Below are positions 34,793 through 42,252 of a stretch of DNA of 64,000 nucleotides, piece by piece. The DNA comes from Pseudomonas quebecensis (GTDB lineage Bacteria; Pseudomonadota; Gammaproteobacteria; Pseudomonadales; Pseudomonadaceae). A model generated the notes under the pieces. The model was not told where the DNA came from. It searched no databases and was given only the letters and a program-made list of their open reading frames with translations. Position 1 is the first letter of the stretch, and each line of letters starts with the position of its first letter. Where the stretch lies: contig NZ_CP112866.1 in NCBI RefSeq assembly GCF_026410085.1, positions 3,285,001 to 3,349,000 of the forward strand, given 5' to 3'. A program made the position numbers and the translations under genes.

Positions 34793-35524
34793 TTACTTCT
34801 TGGCGGCAGGTGCGGCAGGTGCGTCAGCCTTGGCCGGATCCTTGATGGCCAGCAGCTCCAGGTCGAATACCAGCACGGAGTTGGCTGGGATCGCCGGGCT
34901 CGGGCTTTGCGCGCCGTAGGCCAGGTCGGATGGGATGTACAGCTCGACCTTCTCGCCAACGTGCATCAATTGCAGGCCTTCGACCCAACCCGGAATCACG
35001 CCGCTGACCGGCAGGTCAATCGGGCTACCGCGATCCACGGAGCTGTCAAAGGTAGTGCCGTTGGTGAGCTTGCCGGTGTAGTGAACAGTCACCACGTCGG
35101 TAGGCTTAGGCTGCGGGCCATCGGCTTTCTTGGTGATTTTGTACTGCAGACCGGAAGCCGTGGTCACGACACCGTCTTTCTTGGCATTTTCTTCGAGGAA
35201 TTTCTTGCCGGCGGCTGCCGACTCTTCGCTCATCTTGGTCATGCGTTCTTCAGCACGCTTTTGCAGTGCGGCGAACGCTTCAACCAGTTCGTCGTCTTTG
35301 AGCTTCTGCTCTTTCTTGCCGACGGCATCTTCAATGCCTTGGGCTACCGCTTTGGAATCCAGGTCATCCATGCCTTCCTGGGCAAGGCTCTTGCCCATGT
35401 TCAGGCCGATGCCATAGGAAGCTTTTTGCGCCGGGGTTTTCAGCTCTACGCTGGTCTGCGAATCACAACCCGCAAGTACCAGGCTAACCAGGGCCACCGC
35501 CGCCGCCAACCGATGCTGTTTCAT
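34793..35524 (-). CDS. FKBP-type peptidyl-prolyl isomerase lipoprotein (Mip/FklB-like)
   Basis: 243 residues from the ATG at 35524 (AAGGAAATAGC upstream). A lipoprotein signal ends in lipobox VLAGC. A helical dimerisation domain (about 30-130) is followed by the FKBP domain (about 135-225) with VTVHYTGKLTNGTTFDSS, GVIPGWVEGLQLM and LAYG. The Ala/Pro/Lys tail is disordered. It assists folding of periplasmic or outer-membrane proteins. Longer upstream starts would destroy the signal peptide. Confidence 0.93.
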   Translation of the reverse strand: MKQHRLAAAVALVSLVLAGCDSQTSVELKTPAQKASYGIGLNMGKSLAQEGMDDLDSKAVAQGIEDAVGKKEQKLKDDELVEAFAALQKRAEERMTKMSEESAAAGKKFLEENAKKDGVVTTASGLQYKITKKADGPQPKPTDVVTVHYTGKLTNGTTFDSSVDRGSPIDLPVSGVIPGWVEGLQLMHVGEKVELYIPSDLAYGAQSPSPAIPANSVLVFDLELLAIKDPAKADAPAAPAAKK

Positions 35525-35771
35525 GCTATTTCCTTGTTCATGCGCCAATAGGGCATTTGAATAAAGTCGCGAGCTTATCAGGCGGCCACGACCAATGGCT
35601 ACCGGCATGTGAGCAGGAAACTTCCGATAAGTTCACGTGTTTAAAAGCATTTTCATTCATCATGAGGGCCCGCGACGGACCGCGGGACCGCCTTCATCCA
35701 GGCTCATGGCCACTTGCCGCACTCCTGGCGTAGTGGCATAACAACGCAACCCCTAGACAAGGATAGTTATC

Positions 35772-37580
35772 TTGCGCCTATTTTCCCGTATTTTGCTGCT
35801 GCTCGGGCTGCTGCTGGGCTTGGCGGTGGCCGTGGTGATCTATTACACCATCAACCCCAGGTTGCCGGCCTACGTGCCCGTCAAGCACGTGCACTACCAG
35901 GACCAATGGAGCGCCGCCGACCGCCAGATCTACTATTTCACGCCCCAAGGTACCCAGGTAAAGGGGCTGCATTATGAGTGGTTCACCGCCCTTGAACTGC
36001 CGTTCTCCGAGCAACGCTTTGCCACGCCTGAGTACCTGGCGCGCTTCGGTTTCCTGGTCGACCCCAGGCAAGTACCCTCCGCGCAAAATCCCGGCAACCT
36101 GCCCGTAGGGTTCGCCCGCCACAAGAATGCCGACAGCAACGTCGAATACCTGGATATCACCTGCGCGGCGTGCCACACCGGCGAATTGCACTTCAAAGGC
36201 CAGGCGCTGCGTATCGATGGCGGCTCGGCCCAGCACGTATTGCCCTCCAGCGTACCGACATTGCGCGGTGGCAGCTTCGGCCAGGCCCTGGTCGCCAGCC
36301 TGGCCGCCACTTATTACAACCCCTGGAAATTCGAACGGTTCGCCCGCCAGGTGCTCAAAGATCGCTACGACGCCGAACACAGCCAACTGCGCGAGGACTT
36401 CAAGCAGTCGCTGAATCAGTTTTTCAAAGTCGCCTGGAACGACACCCACCGGGGCCTCTACCCCACCGAAGAAGGCCCCGGCCGTACAGACGCCTTTGGC
36501 CGTATCGCCAACGCCAGTTTTGGCGATGCCATTTCGCCGGACAACTACCGCGTCGCCAACGCGCCGGTGGACTACCCACAACTGTGGGATATCTGGACCT
36601 TCGATTGGGTGCAATGGAACGGCTCGGCCCAACAGCCCATGGCACGCAATATCGGCGAAGCATTGGGCGTGGGCGCGACCCTGGCCTTTTTCGACAGCGC
36701 CGGTCAGCCCCTGCAAGGCGATGCGCGCTACCCTTCCAGCGTAAGGGTGCGCGACCTCAACCTGATTGAAGAAACCCTGCAGCGCCTCAAGCCACCCACC
36801 TGGCCCGAAGACCTGTTCGGTGCCATCGACAAGCCGCTGGCGGCGCAGGGTCGCGCACTGTTCGCGGAAAATTGCGCAGGCTGCCACGTGCCGAATGTCA
36901 CCGAGGAAAACGGCCGTCCGGTGCAGCACTTGAAAATGCTGCCGGTTGAGTACATCGGCACCGACCCCGGCACCGCCGCCAACATTGCCGATCGACGTTA
37001 CGATCTCAGCGCCCTGCAATGGGACCCGACCGAGCTGGCCAGACTGAATGTCGAACTGCACCCCAGCCCGACCGAGCCGCTGGATCTGAAGAATATGTCC
37101 GTGGCCAAAGGCCTGGCCTACGTCACCGCCTTCGTCGAAGACCACGCCTACCGCGCCGCCGGCGTGACCCCGGCCGAGCGCCCGCGCCTGGATGGCTACG
37201 GCCTGCCGATCGGCGTGCGCGAATTGCGCGCTTACAAGGCGCGCCCGTTGGCCGGCGTATGGGCTACGCCGCCATTCCTGCATAACGGCTCGGTGCCGAC
37301 CATTTACCAGTTGCTCTCGCCTCAGGATGAGCGCAGCACCACTTTCTATAAAGGCACATTCAACTACGACCCGCGCCACTTGGGCTTTGAAACCGCGGCA
37401 TTCAACAATGCCTTCCTGTTCGATACCCGAGTGACCGGCAACCATAACAGCGGCCACGAATTCCGAGCCGGTCAGCGAGGCAATGGCGTGATTGGCCGTA
37501 GCTTGCTGCCGCAGGAGCGCTGGGCACTGCTGGAATACCTCAAAGTACTGGGCGGCCCTCTGGAGCAACAACTGCCATGA
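35772..37580 (+). CDS. RoxA-like di-haem cytochrome c enzyme
   Basis: 602 residues starting at TTG (AAGGA nine bases upstream). An N-terminal membrane anchor or uncleaved signal (LLLLGLLLGLAVAVVIYY) precedes two c-type haem sites, CAACH near residue 134 and CAGCH near 375. Size and spacing fit the di-haem group containing rubber oxygenase RoxA and the P. aeruginosa fatty-acid 10S-dioxygenase/diol synthase, larger than ordinary cytochrome c peroxidases. It is coupled to a catalase-like gene (ATGATG overlap), so oxygenation or peroxide metabolism in the periplasm is likely. Confidence 0.82.
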   Translation: MRLFSRILLLLGLLLGLAVAVVIYYTINPRLPAYVPVKHVHYQDQWSAADRQIYYFTPQGTQVKGLHYEWFTALELPFSEQRFATPEYLARFGFLVDPRQVPSAQNPGNLPVGFARHKNADSNVEYLDITCAACHTGELHFKGQALRIDGGSAQHVLPSSVPTLRGGSFGQALVASLAATYYNPWKFERFARQVLKDRYDAEHSQLREDFKQSLNQFFKVAWNDTHRGLYPTEEGPGRTDAFGRIANASFGDAISPDNYRVANAPVDYPQLWDIWTFDWVQWNGSAQQPMARNIGEALGVGATLAFFDSAGQPLQGDARYPSSVRVRDLNLIEETLQRLKPPTWPEDLFGAIDKPLAAQGRALFAENCAGCHVPNVTEENGRPVQHLKMLPVEYIGTDPGTAANIADRRYDLSALQWDPTELARLNVELHPSPTEPLDLKNMSVAKGLAYVTAFVEDHAYRAAGVTPAERPRLDGYGLPIGVRELRAYKARPLAGVWATPPFLHNGSVPTIYQLLSPQDERSTTFYKGTFNYDPRHLGFETAAFNNAFLFDTRVTGNHNSGHEFRAGQRGNGVIGRSLLPQERWALLEYLKVLGGPLEQQLP

Positions 37581-38743
37581 TGATTCGATCTCAATACGAT
37601 CGCCCCTCCCTGCTCGCACGCCTCTGGCTGCGCCTTGGCCGCTTTGTCGGCAAGACCCTGCTCTGGCTGGTGGCGCTGGGCCTGATTGGCTGGCTGGCGA
37701 GTAGCGCCTGGTACGCCTGGCAGCACAGCGGCCCGGTGCCGGCGGATGAGCAGGTGCCGCCGGGCGAAGCGGCGATGACCCAAGGCATCATTCAAACGGC
37801 GGTGCGCATCGTCGATCAGCATCGCGAAGGTACACGCTACCTGCGCGACGCCCACGCCAAGGCGCACGGCTGCGTGAAGGCCGAAGTCAGCGTGCTGTCC
37901 GATCTGGATCCTGCGCTGCGCCAGGGTGTATTCGCCGAACCGGGCAAGACCTGGCAGGCGCTGATGCGCCTGTCCAATGGCAACGCTTACCCGCAGTTCG
38001 ACAGTATCCGCGACGCGCGGGGCATGGCCCTCAAGCTGCTAGACGTGCCCGGCAAACAGCTGCTGGCGGACCAACAAGCCCGCACCGAGCAAGACTTTGT
38101 GATGTTCAGTCATCCCAACTTTTTCGTCAGCGACGTAGCGGAGTATGCACAGAACATCGGCGCCCAGGCGGACGGTAAGAAAGTCCTGGCATTCTTTCCC
38201 GGTATCGACCCACGCAGTTGGCAAGTGCGTCACCTGTTTATCGCCCTCGCAACCCTGGCGCCGGCGCCCGCCAGCCCGACGCAGACCACCTACTTTTCGG
38301 TATCGCCCTACAAGTTCGGTACTGCCAATGCCAAGTTCCGCGTGGCGCCCGCCCCTCAGAGTTGCCCGGAGTACGTGCTGCCCAAACAGAACCAGGACTT
38401 ACCGAATTTCTTGCGCAGCGCCTTGAGCCAGCAGTTGTCCACGGACCGGGTGCCGGCGTGCTTCGAATTGCAGATCCAGCGGCAGAATCCGCAGAAATTC
38501 ATGCCTATCGAAGACACCAGCATCGAGTGGAAGGAGAGCGATGCGCCCTATGAAACCGTGGCCACCGTACGGATTCCTGCTCAGGACTTCGATACGCCGG
38601 CGCAGAACCTGGCCTGTGACAACCAGTCGTTCAATCCCTGGTTCGGCGTCGCGGAGCACCGCCCCATCGGCGGTATCAACCGTCTGCGCAAGGAGGTGTA
38701 CGAAGCGGTCAGCGATTACCGTCATAGCCGCAACGCACCGTAA
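37577..38743 (+). CDS. Membrane-anchored catalase-related haem protein
   Basis: 388 residues. An N-terminal helix (about 28-46) anchors a catalase-fold domain that should lie in the periplasm. The distal haem His93 is in RDAHAKAHGCVKAEV, matching the RVVHAKG region of catalase. The proximal R-x3-Y motif is Arg371-Tyr375 (RKEVYEA). The stretch corresponding to catalase GNNTP reads MFSHP, so the distal Asn seems lost. This is the mini-catalase group that includes hydroperoxide-metabolising enzymes. Its start overlaps the di-haem gene. Confidence 0.82.
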   Translation: MMIRSQYDRPSLLARLWLRLGRFVGKTLLWLVALGLIGWLASSAWYAWQHSGPVPADEQVPPGEAAMTQGIIQTAVRIVDQHREGTRYLRDAHAKAHGCVKAEVSVLSDLDPALRQGVFAEPGKTWQALMRLSNGNAYPQFDSIRDARGMALKLLDVPGKQLLADQQARTEQDFVMFSHPNFFVSDVAEYAQNIGAQADGKKVLAFFPGIDPRSWQVRHLFIALATLAPAPASPTQTTYFSVSPYKFGTANAKFRVAPAPQSCPEYVLPKQNQDLPNFLRSALSQQLSTDRVPACFELQIQRQNPQKFMPIEDTSIEWKESDAPYETVATVRIPAQDFDTPAQNLACDNQSFNPWFGVAEHRPIGGINRLRKEVYEAVSDYRHSRNAP

Positions 38744-38851
38744 AGAGTGCATAACAACCGGCCCGGTGCCGTAAGGATTGCGTCGGGTCTATTGAGACAT
38801 GTTTGCCGCGAATCTACCTTGAGCGCCTACCCCATCACGTAGGAAATCAAC

Positions 38852-38968
38852 GTGGAAAGCTCAACCCTCGGCATGATCGTACTCACCTTGATCGCGGTGT
38901 TCGGCACTGCCTCGTTTTGCTTTGAACACCTGGCTACGCGTCAGACACACAAGAAAAAAGTCGAGTAG
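38852..38968 (+). CDS. 38-residue putative membrane peptide
   Basis: A GTG start follows AGGAAATCAAC. The product is one hydrophobic helix (about MIVLTLIAVFGTASFCF) followed by a basic tail ending HKKKVE. The topology rule, helix then positive tail, suggests an Nout-Cin small membrane protein. It lies between the catalase-like gene and the tRNA terminator, in a region otherwise without genes. No homolog recognised. Confidence 0.5.
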   Translation: MESSTLGMIVLTLIAVFGTASFCFEHLATRQTHKKKVE

Positions 38969-38982
38969 CCAAATCCCGGGCG

Positions 38983-39009
38983 AAAAAAAACCCGCTCAAT
39001 GAGCGGGCT
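38983..39009 (-). terminator. Terminator after second tRNA pair
   Basis: Stem CCCGCTC/GAGCGGG (38991-38997 and 39001-39007). On the minus strand eight T residues follow. It ends the tRNA-Val/tRNA-Asp transcript. Confidence 0.9.
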
Positions 39010-39051
39010 TCTTGTGGCGACCTGGCGTTCAGCGTTCCAGATAACCGAATA

Positions 39052-39128
39052 TGGCGCAGCGGACGGGACTCGAACCCGCGACCCCCGGCGTGACAGGCCG
39101 GTATTCTAACCGACTGAACTACCGCTGC
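39052..39128 (-). tRNA. tRNA-Asp (GUC), copy 2
   Basis: 77 nt including encoded CCA. The acceptor stem is GCAGCGG/CCGCTGC, the anticodon loop CCTGTCACG with GUC, and the T-loop GGTTCGAGTCC. It lies downstream of a tRNA-Val in the same minus-strand transcript. Confidence 0.97.
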
Positions 39129-39147
39129 GCGTAACACGTAAAGCGAA

Positions 39148-39223
39148 TGGTGGGTGATGACGGGATCGAACCGCCGACCCTCTGCTTGTAAGGCAGATGC
39201 TCTCCCAGCTGAGCTAATCACCC
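39148..39223 (-). tRNA. tRNA-Val (UAC), copy 2
   Basis: 76 nt including CCA. The acceptor stem is GGGTGAT/ATCACCC, and the anticodon stem-loop CTGCCTTACAAGCAG carries UAC. The T-loop is GGTTCGATCCC. It is followed 19 bp later by tRNA-Asp. Confidence 0.97.
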
Positions 39224-39333
39224 TTCGTTTCGGTGTGGGCGCATCATACACCAAAAAATCGTAATGTCTTGATTTAAATGCACTTTATTTTAAAAAAATT
39301 AAGCGCGCGATTTTTTGCCGTATGTCGAACAGC

Positions 39334-39359
39334 AAAAAGCCCGCGATTAAGCGGGCTTT
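39334..39359 (-). terminator. Terminator after first tRNA pair
   Basis: AAAGCCCGC (39336-39344) pairs with GCGGGCTTT (39351-39359). On the minus strand the stem ends in TTTTT. It separates the two tRNA-Val/tRNA-Asp units. Confidence 0.85.
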
Positions 39360-39399
39360 CTGTGGCGACCTGGCGTTCAGTGTTCCAGGTAACCGAATA

Positions 39400-39476
39400 T
39401 GGCGCAGCGGACGGGACTCGAACCCGCGACCCCCGGCGTGACAGGCCGGTATTCTAACCGACTGAACTACCGCTGC
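39400..39476 (-). tRNA. tRNA-Asp (GUC), copy 1
   Basis: The sequence is identical by eye to the copy at 39052-39128, offset by 348 bp. 77 nt with encoded CCA and GUC anticodon. Confidence 0.97.
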
Positions 39477-39495
39477 GCGTAACACGTGAAGCGAA

Positions 39496-39571
39496 TGGTG
39501 GGTGATGACGGGATCGAACCGCCGACCCTCTGCTTGTAAGGCAGATGCTCTCCCAGCTGAGCTAATCACCC
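39496..39571 (-). tRNA. tRNA-Val (UAC), copy 1
   Basis: Identical by eye to the copy at 39148-39223, offset by 348 bp. It is the first tRNA downstream of the promoter at 39592-39620. Confidence 0.97.
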
Positions 39572-39591
39572 TTCGTTTCGGTGTGGCGCGC

Positions 39592-39620
39592 ATTCTACGG
39601 AGCGCCCTCAGGTCTGGCAA
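39592..39620 (-). promoter_or_regulatory. tRNA operon promoter
   Basis: Minus-strand TTGCCA (39615-39620), a 17-bp spacer and TAGAAT (39592-39597), followed by the GC-rich discriminator GCGCGCC. This is the same stringent-type layout as the rRNA promoters at the window start. Confidence 0.8.
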
Positions 39621-39730
39621 GCACTTTCTTAAATCTTTTTTTTCATGCCTTCCAATGGCTTAGGCAGGGTTGGCCTGCGCCAATATGAAGAGAATAATGC
39701 CCCCCTTTGTATAAAGGAGAGACTCACCCC

Positions 39731-40651
39731 ATGTGGTTCAAGAACCTGCTTATCTATCGCCTGACCCAAGATCTGCCTGTTGATGCCGAGGCGTTGGAAG
39801 CGGCCATGGCCACCAAACTGGCACGCCCGTGTGCGAGCCAGGAGTTGACCACTTACGGTTTCGTCGCACCGTTCGGCAAAGGCGAAGATGCCCCCCTGGT
39901 TCACGTCAGCGGCGACTTCCTGCTGATCGCAGCGCGCAAGGAAGAACGTATCCTGCCGGGCAGCGTGGTGCGCGACGCAGTCAAAGAGAAGGTCGAAGAG
40001 ATCGAAGCCGAGCAGATGCGCAAGGTCTATAAGAAGGAGCGCGACCAGATCAAGGATGAGATCATTCAGGCCTTCCTGCCCCGCGCGTTCATTCGTCGCT
40101 CGTCGACCTTCGCCGCCATCGCGCCGAAACAAGGCCTGATCCTGGTGAACTCAGCCAGCCCCAAGCGCGCCGAAGACTTGCTCTCGACCCTGCGTGAAGT
40201 CATCGGCACCCTGCCGGTACGCCCATTGACGGTTAAAACCGCACCGACCGCCATCATGACCGACTGGGTCACCACCCAGAAACCGGCCGATGATTTCTTC
40301 GTTCTCGACGAATGCGAACTGCGCGACACTCACGAAGACGGCGGCATCGTCCGTTGCAAGCGTCAGGACCTGACCAGCGAAGAAATCCAACTGCACCTGA
40401 CCACCGGCAAAGTGGTAACGCAGTTGGCCCTGGCCTGGCAGGACAAGCTGTCCTTCATGCTCGACGACAAAATGACCGTCAAGCGCCTGAAGTTCGAAGA
40501 CCTGCTGCAGGACCAGGCCGAACAGGACGGCGGCGACGAAGCCCTGGGCCAGTTGGATGCCAGCTTTACCCTGATGATGCTGACGTTCGGCGACTTCCTG
40601 CCGGCGTTGATCGAAGCACTGGGCGGCGAAGAGACCCCGCAGGGCATCTAA
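39731..40651 (+). CDS. rdgC: Recombination-associated protein RdgC
   Basis: 306 residues, the usual length, starting [11 protein letters not shown] as in other RdgC proteins. The ATG at 39731 follows AAAGGAGAG. RdgC forms a ring around double-stranded DNA and limits RecA filament action; recognisable segments include [22 protein letters not shown] (partly quoted) and the C-terminal [14 protein letters not shown]. It is monocistronic. Confidence 0.96.
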   Translation: MWFKNLLIYRLTQDLPVDAEALEAAMATKLARPCASQELTTYGFVAPFGKGEDAPLVHVSGDFLLIAARKEERILPGSVVRDAVKEKVEEIEAEQMRKVYKKERDQIKDEIIQAFLPRAFIRRSSTFAAIAPKQGLILVNSASPKRAEDLLSTLREVIGTLPVRPLTVKTAPTAIMTDWVTTQKPADDFFVLDECELRDTHEDGGIVRCKRQDLTSEEIQLHLTTGKVVTQLALAWQDKLSFMLDDKMTVKRLKFEDLLQDQAEQDGGDEALGQLDASFTLMMLTFGDFLPALIEALGGEETPQGI

Positions 40652-40732
40652 GCCGTGTGAGGATCGGGATGCGGCAGGGGGCGAGCTCTGTATTGCGCGG
40701 TGTCGGTCAATTTATTCATTGGCCGGCACAGT

Positions 40733-40758
40733 GCGATAGGGGCAAGCCCCCTCCCACA
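40733..40758. repeat. REP element
   Basis: GCGATAGGGGCAAGCCCCCT followed by CCCACA is the complement of the common Pseudomonas TGTGGGAGGGGGCTTGCCCC repeat. A degraded inverted partner (GGCAGGGGGCGAGCT, about 40672-40686) makes this a likely decayed REPIN. Confidence 0.8.
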
Positions 40759-40807
40759 TTTGACCGCATCAACCTTTCAAAAGAGACCAACAAAAAAGGA
40801 CATCCCC

Positions 40808-41773
40808 ATGCGCGCCCTCGCCAGCCTGAGCCGCTTCGTCGGCAATACCTTCGCCTACTGGGTGTTGATTTTCGCCGTTGTGGCGTTCTTCGAACCGACC
40901 TGGTTCATCGGCCTCAAAAGCGCCATCGTGCCGTTGCTGGGCCTGGTGATGTTCGGTATGGGGCTGACCCTGAAACTGGATGACTTCGCCGAAGTCGCGC
41001 GCCATCCATGGCGCGTGGCACTGGGCGTGGTGGCGCACTTCGTGATCATGCCCGGCGTGGCCTGGTTGTTGTGCCAGGCGTTTCATCTGCCGCCGGAAAT
41101 TGCCGTCGGTGTGATCCTGGTGGGCTGCTGCCCAAGCGGCACCTCGTCCAACGTCATGACCTGGCTGGCCCGTGGCGATCTGGCGTTGTCAGTGGCCATC
41201 GCCGCTGTCACCACCCTCCTCGCCCCGCTGCTGACGCCGGCACTGATCTGGCTGCTTGCGTCGGCCTGGTTGCCGGTGTCGTTCATGGAGCTGTTCTGGT
41301 CGATCCTGCAAGTGGTGCTGCTGCCGATCGTCCTCGGCGTGGTGGCGCAACGCGTGCTCGGTGAGCGCGTGCGCCATGCGGTGGAGGTATTGCCGCTGGT
41401 ATCGGTGATCAGCATCGTGATGATCGTCGCCGCGGTAGTTGCGGCGAGCCAGGCAAAGATTGCCGAGTCGGGCCTGTTGATCATGGCGGTGGTGATGCTG
41501 CATAACAGCTTCGGCTACTTGCTGGGCTACTTCACCGGTCGCCTGTTCAAGCTGCCTCTGGCGCAACGCAAATCCCTGGCGCTGGAGGTGGGCATGCAAA
41601 ACTCTGGGCTGGGCGCCGCGCTGGCCAGCGCGCACTTCTCGCCGTTGGCGGCGGTGCCGAGCGCGCTATTCAGCGTCTGGCACAATATTTCGGGGGCGTT
41701 GCTGTCGACTTACTTCCGCCGCATGAGCGAAGAGCAAGACCGCCGCGCAGTGGAACACACCCCACCAACTTGA
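40808..41773 (+). CDS. Bile acid:sodium symporter (BASS) family transporter
   Basis: 321 residues from the ATG at 40808 with AAAAAAGGA upstream. About nine to ten helices of the BASS/PanS type are present, with LVGCCPSGTSSNVMTWLARGD and LALEVGMQNSGLGAALASAHF as the two crossover signature regions. Bacterial members carry organic anions such as pantoate or pyruvate with sodium; the substrate here is unknown. It is followed by the guanidine riboswitch and sugE but not obviously cotranscribed. Confidence 0.88.
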   Translation: MRALASLSRFVGNTFAYWVLIFAVVAFFEPTWFIGLKSAIVPLLGLVMFGMGLTLKLDDFAEVARHPWRVALGVVAHFVIMPGVAWLLCQAFHLPPEIAVGVILVGCCPSGTSSNVMTWLARGDLALSVAIAAVTTLLAPLLTPALIWLLASAWLPVSFMELFWSILQVVLLPIVLGVVAQRVLGERVRHAVEVLPLVSVISIVMIVAAVVAASQAKIAESGLLIMAVVMLHNSFGYLLGYFTGRLFKLPLAQRKSLALEVGMQNSGLGAALASAHFSPLAAVPSALFSVWHNISGALLSTYFRRMSEEQDRRAVEHTPPT

Positions 41774-41807
41774 TCGCCGGCTCGATGTTCGGCACTCTGA
41801 CGGACTT

Positions 41808-41878
41808 CGCGGGGACGACCCCGCGACGCTGTCAAGCGACAATTCCGGGGACGACCCCATCTGCAGAAGGGGTTACCC
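41808..41878 (+). ncRNA. Guanidine-II (mini-ykkC) riboswitch
   Basis: Two hairpins carry identical GGGG-ACGA-CCCC stem-loops, at 41811-41822 (extended by CGC/GCG, 41808-41825) and 41847-41858, separated by 21 bases. The ACGR loops capped on GC stems are the hallmark of the guanidine-II class. The GGGG of the sugE ribosome binding site (41869-41872) could pair with the 3' CCCC of hairpin 2. Guanidine binding would therefore hold hairpin 2 closed and free translation of sugE. Confidence 0.92.
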
Positions 41879-42193
41879 ATGTCCTGGATCATTCTGTTTT
41901 TTGCCGGGTTGTTCGAAGTCGGCTGGGCCGTCGGCTTGAAGTACACCGACGGTTTCAGTAAGCCGCTGCCCACCGTCCTGACGCTTGCCGCCATGGCCGT
42001 CAGCCTCGGCCTGCTGGGCCTGGCCGTCAAAGAGCTGCCACTGGGCACTGCCTATGCCGTATGGACGGGCGTGGGCGCCGTCGGAACAGTCATTGCCGGG
42101 ATAATCCTGTTCGGCGAATCCATGGCGTTGTTCAGGCTGGCCAGTGTCACGCTGATCATATGCGGGCTCATTGGCCTCAAGCTCAGCACCTAG
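41879..42193 (+). CDS. sugE: Guanidinium exporter SugE/Gdx (SMR family)
   Basis: 104 residues, four transmembrane helices. The conserved Glu is in [18 protein letters not shown], and the family's [15 protein letters not shown] is present. This is the Gdx subtype of small multidrug resistance proteins, exporting guanidinium in exchange for protons. The guanidine-II riboswitch directly upstream confirms the substrate. Confidence 0.96.
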   Translation: MSWIILFFAGLFEVGWAVGLKYTDGFSKPLPTVLTLAAMAVSLGLLGLAVKELPLGTAYAVWTGVGAVGTVIAGIILFGESMALFRLASVTLIICGLIGLKLST

Positions 42194-42198
42194 GCCGC

Positions 42199-42237
42199 CA
42201 GCCCTTATCGCGGGCGGCTTGAGCGCGATAAGGGCTG
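42199..42237. terminator. Long hairpin between convergent sugE and MFS-PlsC genes
   Basis: Perfect 14-bp arms (CAGCCCTTATCGCG, 42199-42212, and 42224-42237) around an 11-base loop. There is no clear T-run, so it may be a weak bidirectional terminator or mRNA-stabilising stem shared by the convergent genes. Confidence 0.6.
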
Positions 42238-42252
42238 ACTAGTCGTACCAAA

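Larger units (their letters stand above)
39004..39584. repeat. Tandem duplication of the Val-Asp tRNA unit
   Basis: A segment of about 235 bp (tRNA-Val, spacer, tRNA-Asp, trailer, terminator arm) occurs twice at a 348-bp offset with only a few differences, for example ACACGTAAAG versus ACACGTGAAG. The upstream regions differ beyond the GTTTCGGTGTGG segment, so only the transcribed part was kept alike. Confidence 0.9.

Noticed and set aside
35778..37619. 613-codon open frame antisense to the di-haem gene
   Set aside because: Same reason; the plus-strand frame carries two CXXCH haem sites, a membrane anchor and coupling to the next gene.
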